From contig JAKOON010000007.1 in NCBI GenBank assembly GCA_022577435.1, forward strand, positions 5,786,926 to 5,850,925: DNA of 64,000 bases, in the 5' to 3' direction. This stretch comes from Embiotoca jacksoni (lineage: Eukaryota > Chordata > Actinopteri > Embiotocidae). Below, piece by piece: positions 1 through 12,020 of the stretch. A program made the position numbers and the translations under genes. The first letter of the stretch is position 1. Each line of letters starts with the position of its first letter. The notes beneath the pieces were generated by a model. It saw nothing but the letters and a program-made list of their open reading frames with translations, did no database searches and was not told the DNA's origin.

Positions 1-2166
1 GTGGTGACGTGAACAACCACTTGTTGAAAATCCGCCGGCCGTGGTCGACGTTAATCAGCTGTTAGCGTTTACGTCACCGAAAACATTTCACCCAATCTCG
101 GTGTCACTTTATTTACAACACATTTGATAAGTCATTCAATTACGCTATATATCTTATTCTGGTTATACAGTCTGATTTAATTAACTTAATGCTACACCGA
201 ATAGTCGTATTAATCATCTAACGACAGAAAATTAAACCCGCAGAGCCACGGGTACTTTAATAAGCACATTTGTTTTTGTAATTTATCATGTGCAAGTGGA
301 GTATCCTGTTTATCTAGCTTCATGTTGGGGCAGCAACCAACAACTGCTTTAAAGATGTGTGTAAGATGTAAGCCCCATCGTGTCCAGTCGTGTCTTGCTT
401 TGTCCGCCCAATAGTCCAAAACCCAAATATGTTCAGGTTTAATGTCAAATGAGGTACAAATCATCACATTGTGGAAGCTAGAATAAGAGGAACGTTTAGT
501 GTTTTTACTCTTAAATTCTTTCTGTGATGAGGATGGACTGATTATTCTGTCTTGTCGACATATCGGTTATTAACAATTGCTGCAGCTATAATTTGATGCC
601 TTTCTTTGTTATTTACAACAATAAACTGAATATCCTCAAAGTCTCAACTGTTGATCAAACGAAACAAGCAATCTGGATCCATGACTTTGGACTGTGGGAA
701 AATATAACACGATAGACTACAAATGAACTCGGAACAAAATAATCACCATCTCCTACTACACTTAGGTTAATGTGTATTTACAAAGAATAAACATTAAATT
801 GTCCTCCGAAGAAAATGGGCACTTATCGTGGCTCTCCCTGTTAGTCTTTGTGCCAAGCAAACAGCCATCTAATGCTGCTGCTTAACACAAAGTTCAGGTC
901 TGTGCTCTTATCTGGCAATTTATTGCTGCTGGCTGGTTGAGCCGATGCTTCCCCTCAGGCTAATGACTTGTGTGGGGGTCGTTAGAGGAAAAGATGCAGA
1001 GAAGATTGAACCGCAGGCCGAGGCCAGAAGCAAATCACGGCTGTGGTTTTTATAAAACATTGACAGATAAATAAATAGTCCGCAGCATATTAATCACGTA
1101 TGTCGTGTGTGTGTGACGGAGGTGGAAGGAGAGTTTATCAAATGTAAGGAGGCGGCTTCCTGTTTGACACGGAGCTACAATCTCCCCTTCAGCTCAGCTC
1201 CACTTGTTCCCCTGAGAACAGTGAGGATTTAATAAAGGAAATCAATAAGGGAAATTGTGTTTTTCCTGGATTCAGCCCATCTTGGTTCTTAAGTAAAAAT
1301 CTATCCCTGATATTTGGCAGCTTTGGTGTAGATCACTAGTCTGTCTGAGTCGATATGCAGCAAAACTTACATTTCTACAGCAAAATTATGACAAAAGAGG
1401 TCAGCTGGTGTCAATCAGACAATTAATTTAGTGATTTATTTATCAATTGTGACAAAGGAAAGCAGGACGTCTTCACATTTATAAAACTGAAACTAGAAAA
1501 TGTTTGGCAGTGCTGCTTGGAAAAGAAGGACTTAATAATCAGAATTGGTGGTGACAAATTTTCTAAAGATCCTCTGAACCATGAATTAACTAATATAATT
1601 AACAACTCCACATTTGTTATTGATTAATTTGCTGATTATATTTGAAATGTTTTTCTTGGTGATCAGTTACAAGTTTCCACAGGGGTATATATTTGGTTGT
1701 GCAACCAACCTACAATTGCTGCAGATGAATTTGTCTTCATTTACTGTAAAAATACCTGAATTTGTTCAAGCCCAAGTCTGATCAAATCTTGTATCCGCTC
1801 TGCTTTTTATTAGCAAAAAAAAACGGGCCCAAAAATTCAGCAAATTATTAAAAGTAAATGGCTTTTCTTTTTTTTTTTTTTTAATCTGTGAAACAAACCT
1901 TGAGTCAATGTTAATATTCAAATTTTAGGTAATAAGCATGGTGCGATTCCTTATTTGGGAACTGAAAGCCATTGAAAGCGAATCTTGATGAGGTGAAGAT
2001 GATGGAAAAGAATACCGATTTGACCAAATGCTCCCGGACCCAAACTGACCAGGCGGCTTTCAGCCTTTAATCTTAAGGTTTCGTGTCCTGAAAACCCTCC
2101 TCGTCTCGCTCTCTCTCTCTGCGCATTTTTGATGCCGGAGCTGAATCGTCCTGCCGTTGTCTTCAG
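1..2166 (+). other. Probable intron 1 of the tetraspanin gene
   Basis: There is no supportable coding exon here. The segment is AT-rich and ends in a pyrimidine-rich stretch and a CAG acceptor directly before the first recognisable tetraspanin exon at 2167. I looked for tetraspanin exon 1 (short cytoplasmic N-terminus plus most of the first membrane helix) and did not find it, so it probably lies upstream of the window. Apart from poly-A/T runs near 1818 and 1867 I see nothing notable. Confidence 0.55.
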
Positions 2167-4076
2167 TTCACAGGCGTGATCCTGCTGGCCGTTGGAGTGT
2201 GGGGGAAGTTGAACCTCGAGACCTACTTCTCCCTGGCTTCTGAGGAGAGCACCAACGCGCCATATGTCCTCATTGGGACCGGAGCCATCATCGTTATTTT
2301 CGGGCTGTTCGGCTGCTTTGCTACATGCCGCGGCAGCCCGTGGATGCTCAAACTGGTCAGTGAAGGATCAGTGAGAAATACTCCCCCCCCCCCCCCCCCC
2401 CCCTCAGAAATGGCCTCGCGTAACCGTTTCTCTCTTTGCTCCCACAGTATGCCATGTTTTTGACCTTGGTGTTCCTGGCTGAGCTCGTGGCTGGGATCTC
2501 GGGCTTCATCTTCAGGCACGAGGTGAGACACCGGCTCAAAACATCAAAAATCTGATTTCAAAATGAGCGACATCAGCTCGTAGAAATGTCATCTGCTTTG
2601 CTCTTAATTCACCAGATCAAGGCCAACTTGGGCGACGCCTTTACAAAAGCTGTGACGTCCTACAACAGCACCGACGGCACCAGCAGCAGCACTGCAGTCG
2701 ACGTCATCCAGAAAACTGTAAGTGGGAGGGTTTCCATAATGGTGTTACAAAGGGCTTTTAGAAACCACCTCGACACTGAAGCACTGCTGCTCTTGTCACT
2801 GGTGTTTATAATAGGTGATCCAAAACAGTGATACAGTGTCATCACTCATTGTTTTGTGGCGAGAGATCCATCATCCAGATGTTGTTGGTTTTTTTTTTAT
2901 TCTTATAAACAAACCTTTTCTGTTGGAAAAAGTAGTCTGTTACAACTTTGAGTTCATTTTGTTGTACATTTTTTCCATGTAGTTGCATTGCTGCGGGGTG
3001 AAAAATTACACTGACTGGGGTAAGACGGAATATTTTAGCGAGAAGGGCATCCCCACCAGCTGCTGTAGAGACGCCGCCAACTGTTTACCGGATATCTTGA
3101 AAGACCTGAAACAGGCTGAGACAGAGGTGTACCTAGAGGTGAGTTAAGAAACACGCACGGTGTTCAGCTCCAAAACTGACCCACTGTGTTTGTAGAAATC
3201 TTTTAAAGCCTGTATTTTCCCACCGTGCAGGGCTGCTTCGCAAAGGTCACCGTCGTGATGGAGGGAAACCTGGGAATCATCGCTGGGATCTCTTTTGGAA
3301 TTGCATTTTTCCAGGTACGTCACATATTCTCCTGATGTCTAAGTATAAAGAGTGCAAAAGCAGAACGGTTATTGACTCTCATTCTGAGCCGCAGGTGGCA
3401 TTAGCAAGCCTAATAACTGTTGGCAGAAAAACACGATCAACATTTATTCCTCTTCAGCCGCAGTAAACACAACATGCGCCCGACCAGAACTGGTTTATTC
3501 AGAGATTGACAAGATATCTGAGGCTGACAAACAGTCAGTTAAGCTTGATGAACATCACATTTACAGTTATGCGCTGACTCTCCCAGAAACACTCGCACGC
3601 ACCACAGAGCCTCTCGTGCTGTAGCAGATAAAAAAAAAAAAAAAAATGTCTGAAAGGGTCAAAGATCTTGACGTCCTTGACCCTCTTATGATCCACGTCT
3701 CCTGCAGTTGTTACTCCCTTTACTCCTGACGCGCCTCCTATTAATTTGAAGGTGAAGGGACTCTTATGACTCTTTTAAGTATTTTATAATAGTGAAACCT
3801 AATTTCACCTGCTGCCCCTCATCTTCGTCGCTGCCTTCGTAATGTGGTTGCTGCTGCTCTCTCATGCAGCCGTGTCTGACAGATTAAAACTGTAAAAGGC
3901 AGAAAAACGATACTATCCAGATCCAGAATTTTCCATTCGCACAAGGACAAAAGGTTCATGTAGTGTATTTGAATTAAAACTGTGTCAATGTTTTCATTTC
4001 GTCTCAGCTCATTGGGATATTCCTGGCCTGCTGCTTGTCTCGATACATCACCAACAACCAGTATGAGATGGTCTAA
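2167..4076 (+). CDS. tspan7: Tetraspanin-7/tetraspanin-6 family protein, exons 2-7 (5' partial)
   Basis: Six exons join in phase 0: 2167-2355, 2448-2522, 2616-2717, 2983-3138, 3231-3314 and 4008-4076 (stop TAA). All have GT donors and AG acceptors. The product is a four-pass membrane protein that organises membrane microdomains and receptor traffic. Visible parts are the end of helix 1 (GVILLAVGVWGK), helix 2 ending in GCFATCRGSPWMLKL, helix 3 (YAMFLTLVFLAELVAG), a large extracellular loop with the diagnostic CCG (LHCCGVKNYTDW), a downstream SCC and a further Cys, and helix 4 ending SRYITNNQYEMV. NYTDW and YNST are N-glycosylation sequons. The first half matches human TSPAN7 best and the second half TSPAN6 (YFSEKGIPTSCC, QLIGIFLA). 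Linkage to mid1ip1 favours TSPAN7 and linkage to bcorl1/cstf2 favours TSPAN6. The family is certain; the symbol is less so. The start codon is not in view. Confidence 0.9.
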
Positions 4077-5275
4077 CAGTCACCCGCCACAGGTAGGGCT
4101 TTTTTATTTTTCTCTAGTTCCTACATTTGAGGGGAAGTGAAGCTGTTTCTCGTTGGCACATTAAATCGTGTTTTTCCACACAGATTGTGAACTTCCCTCG
4201 CCATCTCAAAAACTACAGCTTTGATTTAATGACTTCATGTTCAAATGCAAACCGAAGTGAGCTGTCCTTGTAACCACCTGTCTGTTTTTCTGTTGGCAGG
4301 TCACTGACTGGCAGCTCCTGGGACAAACTGAACTGAGATTTTAATATTGTGTGCGCTAGTTAATATCATTTTAGAGAGGGAAAACACTCGCTGCTTCTTC
4401 TTTTATTCAATCTCACCGGTGACAAACAAGCAGAAGGGAAAAAATGTTAAAGCGAAATCATGATCGGATGATAACCACTGCTTCATTTGACCAAAAAGAA
4501 AGGGAACCCCGGACAATTCAGAGACCATTTGTTATTCCAAGGATTTAGTTGTAGCTGTCATGGCATACTTGTCACTTTTTCTTATGAGTTTAATTTGTCA
4601 ACATTTCCGTTTCTTGTCTTGCGGCTGCCTTATTTTGTAATTTTGCTCAAATTAGTCTGTAGTTAAGCAGATAATGTCTAGAAAATAAGCTGATAAATGT
4701 GTATCTCTGTGTGAAACTTGTCCAAGAGATGGACGAGAGGTCGCCGCCATGAAATCAAGGATATGTGATTTATCAGTTGTTTGGAAAAACGATCCTTCCT
4801 GATAATGTGGGCCAGAACCGGTGAAAGCCTGCGTGTGCCAATTACAGCCGACCAGCCAACTTCATACGACAGTTTTCAGTGTTAAATTGTTATTCTTTTG
4901 TGGATGCATGTGAAATACTTGGGAAAAAAAAAAACAAAAAAAAAAACAGATTAAATCCAGTGTCTTTAACCGAGTGTGTTTCCTGCAGCTCAGAATGTGT
5001 CTGTTCTGCAGCCGTTTGCTTCTACGGCCATTTGAAAAGATGCAACACAAATATTCTGGCAGACAAACGTGCCTCACTTATTCTGAGGCTCCTAAAGGAG
5101 CCAAACAAAATGCATGCAAGATGTGAAAAGCATTCAGTTTTCCAGCATGAAGAACAACTTTTGATATCGGCCCAATATTTATGGACATGAGTTTCAAATA
5201 GCATGTTGGTCGTTTGATTATGAGGCTTCTGTCTGTGGTTTATTTGACCAAATAAACGCATGTGCATACACTTAT
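4077..5275 (+). other. Tetraspanin 3'UTR with polyadenylation signal
   Basis: Non-coding sequence after the stop. The first canonical AATAAA on this strand is at 5251-5256, which gives a 3'UTR of about 1.2 kb. A second one lies at 5582-5587. A consensus-like donor (CCACAG/GTAGGG, 4093) and acceptor (TTGGCAG, ending 4299) could bound a 207-base 3'UTR intron. The UTR end is inferred from the signal only. Confidence 0.5.
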
Positions 5276-6800
5276 AAAACAATGTGACAAAAAACTAGAA
5301 GTGCTCATATTCCACCACAGCTGCAGAGACTGATAATATGGGCTTTTTGTCTGTAGATGAAAACGTAATTTTTTTTTTTTTTTTTTTTAAATGCATATCT
5401 GATGTGGTTTTTTTTGGCTCTTGCGTTGCACATTTGCACAGATTCTCTTAAATCACCTCTGCAGTCTGTTGTTTTACATACAGACATGAACATCTGAGGC
5501 CTGTGGAGGGGATGCGTGCAAAGCTTTCAAACTTTACTTCCTGTCATAACAACCAAACACACCAGAGTACATACCAGGGAAAATAAATATCAACACAGTC
5601 AAGGCTTAATGAACTCAAATTCCTCCGCAGGCCTCGAAGAGTTGTTGCTCATTTTCAATGCGTTGAAGCGGCCTGATAACAAACGCTGAGCATTGCGAAA
5701 CAAAAAGAGTGCAATAGTATTGATCAGTGGGCTTCCTGCATCCTGCAGGTCGTGCGCACTCAGATGACTCCCGTCACAAGTCAACACATAGAACATTTCG
5801 ATCGGTGTTTCACGAATACTCTCATCTCTAATGATGGCATGTTTAAGTAAAAATCACAAACATTATCGCACGAGTGATTGATTTTCCAACTTCAACTCTT
5901 ATTGGGTATGAGGTTCATTTTCATAGAGCATAGAAGATTTATGGTTATTGATGTCATTTTGTTATTGTTTTTTTGTTTTTTTAAAGATTTGGATCATTTA
6001 AAAATATTCAGATTTAGGGAAAACACTGTAGTTCAATGCAAATATATGAAGTAATTTGTGTGTTCCCAACCTGGATTGGGGTCCAACAGAAATGTCAAAA
6101 GCTCAGAAGATTAACAAAAAAATAAAAGACATGAAAGTTTACTTCTGTAAAACAAAAATGAGTTATTTGTAAACTAATGGATAATTGTACACCTGCAAGC
6201 TTCTAAAACATATTTAAACTTAGAAAGAAAAAAAAAACTGAAACTGAGGAAATAGTTGACTTAAACACTGGTCTTATTTAGGAAAACCAGAAAACAACCT
6301 TCTCCTTTAAAATAATTAAAGATTATAGTGAAACTGAGCATTACATGTGCACCGTGAGTGACAGGTTTATTCCCACAAGTCTAGAACAATAAATCTTATC
6401 AGTGTGCTGATGGGTTTATCGATTGTTGCACTTGCCAAAAAACATAAACTAAACTGACAAAGTCTAACCACTAGGTGGCAGTGCTGTGCAACAATAAGCC
6501 TTTATAAACAGTCTGCAGTAAACTGCGACAGCTATGGATTAAAAAGTGACTCTGCAAGCGGAAAAAAAAAACAACCCAAGATCTAACTATGCTAATTTGA
6601 CTCAAACAAACCGTTCATCGTGTTATTTATGAACTAAATAAACTAAACTTAAGACACCTGACGCACAACGTGCAGCTCTACTCGCACCCGTGTCGCCTTC
6701 AGGGTACAAACTGTCTGAAAGGGATGAGAACTAAATGGGGTGCAGCAGCTAATTGCAGACAAGCCCTGGACAAATACATTTGACTGGCAGCTGCGGGGTC
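5276..6800. other. Intergenic spacer between the tetraspanin gene and mid1ip1
   Basis: AT-rich sequence with a T18-like run near 5370 and several A runs. The open frames are short and low in complexity, and I see no gene. The one distinctive site is a CTCF-like motif at 6468-6483, listed separately. Confidence 0.5.
6468..6483 (+). promoter_or_regulatory. CTCF-like motif
   Basis: CCACTAGGTGGCAGTG agrees with the vertebrate CTCF core (CCASYAGRKGGCRS). It lies in the spacer about 350 bases upstream of the mid1ip1 promoter boxes. It is a sequence match only, and occupancy is unknown. Confidence 0.5.
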
Positions 6801-6807
6801 TTCTCTC

Positions 6808-6968
6808 ATTGGTCAGATTTGGATCAGACGCTGTGGAAGCCCGCCCACATTCTGCCCGCAGTCCAATCAGCTCTGCAGAAAACGGAAGGTGGGCCGGGCT
6901 ACTCTTTCTTTCCTACCGCTCAGACCCGGCTATCGGTTATAAAAGCTGTGTTTTGATGCTCGTCAGTT
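6808..6968 (+). promoter_or_regulatory. mid1ip1 core promoter: CCAAT boxes and TATA box
   Basis: Two CCAAT boxes, one inverted (ATTGG, 6808-6812) and one direct (CCAAT, 6863-6867), stand upstream of a clean TATAAAA at 6938-6944. Transcription should therefore start near 6968. Paired CCAAT boxes about 75-130 bases upstream of a TATA box are a strong arrangement for an inducible gene. The following exon-intron structure leads straight to the mid1ip1 start codon. Confidence 0.75.
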
Positions 6969-7585
6969 GGGGAAATTTTCACTTTCCTTCCTGGCAGGTG
7001 GTGTGTGGTGACTGAGACGACTTGGTATATATATCTAACCAGCACGCCAACATACACTTTCCTCAGGTTCACCTCGTTGGTTCAGGTCAGTCTGCTTCCC
7101 TTTTTTTTTTTTTTTTTTTATTTATTTATTTATTTTTTATTCAACGCCTCCGACGCGAGTCGCCTCTAGTATTTCAGAAACAGGAAGCCAAGGTCATATT
7201 AATGTGATTCAGCTATTTCAATGCGGCAAAGCCGATTATCCATAATAGTCGAAATGTGTTTCGTCGTTTTGGAGTTTAAAAAGTGCATCTTTGATTGCGA
7301 TGTGAAGGACACTGCCCTTATTTCCTGTAGCCAAGCGGTTCTCCGGTGTACTTGCAGGTTGCGCCGTAACCTCGTGCAAACCTTTTTGCTCCAGAGGATA
7401 TTTGGCTTTGTTCTGCTGAGTCTGCTCAATCTTTCCTGGGTCCTCATGTCTTTTTTTTTTTTTTTGTCTTTTTTTTTCCCCACTTCCTCCTGCAGATCAG
7501 CTCCGCCTTTTTTTTTTTTAAGATCAAAACCCACCTGCCTGCTACCACACAAAGTAACCCAAGCCCCAAACTATAAGCCTTCATC
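6968..7585 (+). other. mid1ip1 5'UTR: non-coding exon 1 and intron 1
   Basis: The inferred exon 1 (about 6968-7085) ends at a donor TTCAG/GTCAGT. The intron (7086-7495) ends in long T-rich tracts and CTCCTGCAG. Exon 2 then carries 90 untranslated bases before ATG. This matches the usual arrangement of this gene, with a non-coding first exon and a single coding exon. The exact start site is inferred from the TATA box. Confidence 0.65.
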
Positions 7586-8068
7586 ATGATGCAGATCGAC
7601 TCCGCCAGCAACAAGCACTCCCTCATCAACGTAATGCACCGCTTCATAGCAGCTGCCAACAACATGGACGAGACCATTATGGTGCCGAGCCTGCTGCGAG
7701 ACGTGCCGCTGGAGGAGCAGGCGGCCGGCGAGCTGGAGGCCAACAACAACGAGCCGCCGTGTCCCAACAAGCAGAGGGACATGTACGAGCACTACCTGCT
7801 CCTCAAGTCCATCAAAAACGACATGGAGTGGGGGCTGCTCAAGCGGGAGATGAGCAGCGGCGCCAGCTTCCTGGAGATGGCCGTGAAGCAGGAAGAGCAG
7901 CAGCCGGTGACCGGGGATCTGACCGTGGATGACAACTCTGACCTGGAGCACCAGTTTCACTATCACCTCAGAGGACTGTTCGGCGTGCTGTCCAAGCTCA
8001 CGACGCAGGCGGACCACCTCACCAACAGATACAAGAGAGAAATTGGAGGGGGGAACTTCATGAGATAG
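7586..8068 (+). CDS. mid1ip1: MID1-interacting protein 1 (Spot14-related, MIG12)
   Basis: An intact single-exon reading frame of 160 codons; human MID1IP1 is 183 aa. The protein belongs to the SPOT14 (THRSP) family. Family members bind and promote polymerisation of acetyl-CoA carboxylase, raising fatty-acid synthesis, and the MID1 partner stabilises microtubules. Conserved blocks are visible at both ends: residues 6-42, with HSLINVMHRFIAAANNMDET and MVPSLLRDVPL; a central RDMYEHYLLLKSIKNDMEWG (about 66-85); and the C-terminal EHQFHYHLRGLFGVLSKLT followed by NRYKREIGGGN. The variable linker between the first two blocks is shorter than in mammals, which explains the length difference. Two adjacent ATGs open the frame and the first is taken, as in the family (MMQI). 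GC content is much higher than in the flanks. Confidence 0.97.
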   Translation: MMQIDSASNKHSLINVMHRFIAAANNMDETIMVPSLLRDVPLEEQAAGELEANNNEPPCPNKQRDMYEHYLLLKSIKNDMEWGLLKREMSSGASFLEMAVKQEEQQPVTGDLTVDDNSDLEHQFHYHLRGLFGVLSKLTTQADHLTNRYKREIGGGNFMR

Positions 8069-8518
8069 AAGTCCCTTCACTTTCTCCCCCTTCCCCCCCC
8101 CCCCCTTTCCCCATCCCACCCCCCTAGTCCTCCTCCCTCCTGATGGCTTGACTTGCAACAATGGGATGTTTTGTGAAGGGTGCTCCACTCTTCCAATAAA
8201 TCTGTCAGATGGTGAATTGACCAGGGCAACCAACCACTCTCTCTCTCTGTCTCTGTCTGTCTCTCTCTCTCTCTCCTGAATAAGCCACAGTCCTAACCTC
8301 ACCCTGCTTCCTCCCCCCTCGAACACCAGTGAAACCTACAGGAGTCTTGCCGGCCTGCTTTGCAGCGGTGGACACTTTTGTGGTGGAGGTGTGTACCGAA
8401 TCTGTAGTCCAGATGAAGCACAGCTCTGGTTTACGCAGAACCTTGCCCTCAATTTTTGTCTGGCCATTTCCAAATTGAAACATGAATTTTTGTCACCAGA
8501 GTCGTGTGTTGGATTGTG

Positions 8519-8565
<47 letters not shown>

Positions 8566-8900
8566 GTTTCTGCCAGTAGGAGATATTGGATGCTGGTTAT
8601 TCTGTCCCTCCTTTTTAAAAACATATTCTTAAAGCTGAGCTGAAGGGCTCTTGCCTGCAAAGGTTTTACATTTTTCCACTCGGTATTACTGTAACATGGT
8701 GTGCCTTGACGATTTATTTTTTTGTATGCCCTTCATGCCCTGTTCAGTTACCTCCCTTGTTGTCTTGACTGCTTAAATGGTTCATCAAAGTGTTTCATGA
8801 TGAACATGGCTCATTTTTGTCCTTGGATATTTCACAACCAATTTTTATATTGATGCAGAAATGCAAAAAACTGAAATAAATAATTGTAAACTTGATTTTG
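8069..8900 (+). other. mid1ip1 3'UTR with two polyadenylation signals
   Basis: A C-rich tract at 8080-8130 is followed by CT-rich simple sequence and two canonical AATAAA signals, at 8195-8200 (proximal) and 8875-8880 (distal). A (TA)n tract lies between them, so only the long form would carry it. T-rich sequence follows the distal signal. The use of either site is inferred. Confidence 0.6.
8522..8562. repeat. (AT)n microsatellite, about 20 units
   Basis: Uninterrupted AT dinucleotides inside the mid1ip1 3'UTR region. Confidence 0.95.
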
Positions 8901-11400
8901 GCTTTGTTTTGTTTGTCACTGCTAACAGGAAGGATGTCACGGGTGTGAAGGCTTTTCCTCCAGTTGCTTGGTTACAAATGTATTTGTTTATTCTGACAAA
9001 TTGTGCAATGTACTCAAGACTGTGCAGAATATGTGCTCAATTTTGACAAGATGAAACATGTAAACCACATAACTTTTTTTTTTTTTTTTTTTTTTTTGTA
9101 GGGCAAAAACCTTGTGTAATGCTGCTGTTGATGGCTTTATAGTGCTTTAATGAGGCTTTACCTCAAGGAAATGATCTAAAGCGGCGCTGCTGAAGAGGTC
9201 ACTGCTCTCCTCGAGCAGCTTTAAGACCCCTGCGCAATTTCATATTGTTTCATGCAAATGAACACTTGTGCTTTTGCAAATTTTTCAGTAATGCTTTTGT
9301 AGCACTTCAGGCGCCTACAATACCACGCAGCTTGTTGGCCCAATAGGGTGCAGTGAAGCTGCATTTTGTTTTTCCTGTGTTATTTAAATGCAAATGTACC
9401 TAAATAACAATTTTTCACGTCTGTAACCATTTGCTTTTTGTAACTTGTTTCAAAATGTTTGATAATTACAGAATACTTAGAACTCAAAATCTGAAAACGG
9501 TTGTGCAGACTTTTCCTTACAAATTATCTAAAGAGAAATTGCAAAATACGGATATCCAACGGTGCCTCTATTCTTACACGCTACAAAGAGTCGGGATCTA
9601 AGAAGCCCCTTTAAATCGGGTATTTTTTTTTTAGCTGCAATTTCCCATCTCGATCTAATAAATTTGATATTTACAAAGTCCACTAATCATCTCAAATTGC
9701 TGCGACGCGCTCAAAATCTGTAAAGGGCACTGAACCGTCAGAGGTGATGAGACTTTATTTGCACGAGGCAGTAAATTTGATAAATAACAACCGGCACCCT
9801 GGTGGCACAGAGAGCATGATCTTTAAAACCTCTGAAGGAGTTCGAGGAGATTCAGGCGATATGAATCACATGTTTCTGCAGCTTTGTCACAGTGAGCGTG
9901 ATAGCGCCGGAGTATAAGTGAAACATTAAGTTGATGTATATGTTGCTCAGAGTGGTTGCTTCCTGCTGCTGACACATCTATCCATCACCAAGCAAAACCC
10001 TTCCCTTAGCAACAGCTCCAACAAGAGCAGCCAATCAGGTCGCAAAGGGTTTTCCCCCCTCTCTCTCTCTCTCTCTCACTCAAAGGCACAGCAGTGATTA
10101 AGAGACATAGTGTGATGAAGGGCATCCAGGAAGTGACATGGTCAAACAAACTGGTGCTCCTCTGAGCGGCGGCGGCGGCGGAGCCGCCTGGGGCACAGAG
10201 TTTGCATGAAAAGTGCTGCACGAGCTGTGTGGTGAGAGGCTGCACTTCTCCTCTGTTTCCACTCACAATGGGCCACACAAATGGCTGCAAATCAAAATGG
10301 CTGTGCTGGTCAGTGGGCCTCAGCCCACTCAGCTAAACCAGGTCAGCCAAATTGGTGACATCTGGCCACACGGGGATGAAAAAGGAAATTATGTTTTTAC
10401 ACTGACTTAATTAGAATCTACAAAACATTGCAAACCCACTGACATTTACAGGTCGTTTCATTTGTTTGATGATCATGATGAGGATGTGAAAACAATTTGA
10501 CATTGTGAAAGTGGTCACCGCTGGGGCTTAATAGCAAGGTTGAGGTTGTTTAGCTGTCACTGCTCTCATATTGTCCTTTTTAGAGAAAAAAAGCTCAAAT
10601 TATTTTTAGTATCTCATTAACTAGGTAAAACACAGTTGAGATCAAATCTATTTTTCAATGGTGACCTGGCCAAGAAGGCAGCAAAGCTGCATGTCAAGTG
10701 CACGTCAATTATGTACATAAATTAGAATACAAAACAAGACATTACAAGAGCAATAACTAATGTCAATGCATCACAGAAGAGGTTAAAGTTCAAACAGAAA
10801 GTGTGACAAAGTTAATTATGCACGAAAGAAAGAACACTTTGTGGTTAAAAACGGTAGTTGGCTTTTGATTAAAACACCAAACAGCAGACACACAATTAGC
10901 GACTTACTGGTGAACATAGCTGAAGAGTTGGCTGCTACAGAGATAGCCATTTCCTTTAGGCGTTGGTAATGGCAAAAAAAAAATGGAGCTAAAAAGTGAA
11001 TATTAGACTAATATTCATCAGGGAGAAAGACACAACTGCAAATGAATAATAATGTCTCTCCTTAAATGCTGGTTGTATAAATAGGCAGCTGTTTGCGAAC
11101 ACGTTTGACTCACAAAACTTTAAAAAAAAAAGAAAAAAAGATGATACTCTACATCTGTGTTTTGTTCACAACTGATTTAAACTGCTCAAAAAAATAAAAA
11201 AATAAAAAATACAAAATTTACCGCAACAGTCTGTGGCCGTGGCCAGCAACAGAGCTGGCCCGGCTCTATCTGAAGGTAACAGATCCACTATTCCCGCACC
11301 TCTAAAGCTCACTGCTAACATGTTATATCTTGTTTTATTTTCTACAAAAAACAAAGTGTAAAAACAACAATTTGCTGTTTTATGGGGTTTCACACTAATA
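8901..11400. other. Gene-free intergenic stretch
   Basis: No exon-like sequence is recognised. It holds a T21-type run near 9075, a (CT)n stretch near 10060-10078, a short CGG-repeat hairpin near 10166-10190 (CGGCGGCGGCGG beside GCCGCC) and A-rich simple sequence near 11120-11215. The open frames here look like chance. Confidence 0.5.
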
Positions 11401-11429
11401 GCGCTACATATAATGTCATCAGTATATTA

Positions 11430-11575
11430 TTATATATATTCTATTCTATTCTATTCTATTATTTTATTCTATTATTTCTATTATTATCTTATTGCTTCTG
11501 TATGCTGCTGTAGCGAAAAAAATTTCCCCTCGGGGATTAATAAAGTAAATACCTACCTACCTACCTACCTGCCAT
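11430..11575 (+). mobile_element. 3' tail of a teleost non-LTR retrotransposon or derived SINE
   Basis: The segment contains TATTCTATTC repeats, then the phrase GGGGATTAATAAAGTA and a terminal tetranucleotide array (CTAC)n at 11551-11570. A 'GGGGATTAATAAAG' ending with a short tandem tail is typical of teleost LINE/SINE 3' ends. The body of the element is missing, consistent with 5' truncation. Family assignment (for example Rex/RTE-like) would need a repeat library. Confidence 0.55.
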
Positions 11576-11799
11576 CAGGGAATACTGTTGGCATGACAGG
11601 AGGAGACGTGGCCTGCAACCGTGTTTAGGCCGATGGCCCGAGAGAAAGTATCATCCACATGAATGCCTGCAATGGAAATGTTTTACTTTAAATGTTAGCA
11701 GAAATATGTGCAAGCGTACACTGAGAAAACCTGTGGATCAAGGTTTTCCTCAGACGTACGCTACTATCTCAGTTATGAAGTCAGGCTCTACATGACTAA

Positions 11800-12020
11800 A
11801 ATTACAATATATTAGCTTACGATTCAATGAAAAATAACTTCCGTGGCCTTCTGCCATTTCCATAGAAGTCAGTAAACACGTTACAGCTTGAGAACGAAAG
11901 GCTTGTAGAAAATTCAGAGTTGTAACGTCGCGAACACCACAGGAGGGGGCCGTTCATGTGGACTCCTCCGGTGTTCACGTTAAATACGACCCCGTTTGAA
12001 CGCAACATCTGTCACGAGGA
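11800..12020. repeat. Dispersed repeat, copy 1 (also at about 55.85 kb)
   Basis: The region starting ATTACAATATATTAGCTTAC aligns by eye with 55857 onward (ATTACAATACATTAACTTAC). The similarity continues through AACTTCC and again at GAAAATTCAGAG versus GAAAATTCTGAG. Two diverged copies 44 kb apart indicate a transposable-element family. The boundaries are approximate and no terminal repeats were identified. Confidence 0.6.

Noticed and set aside
7571..8326. 251-codon frame on the minus strand across mid1ip1
   Set aside because: It is the complement of the GC-rich mid1ip1 coding exon, with a low-complexity Arg/Glu stretch from CT repeats. The sense frame matches a known family end to end.
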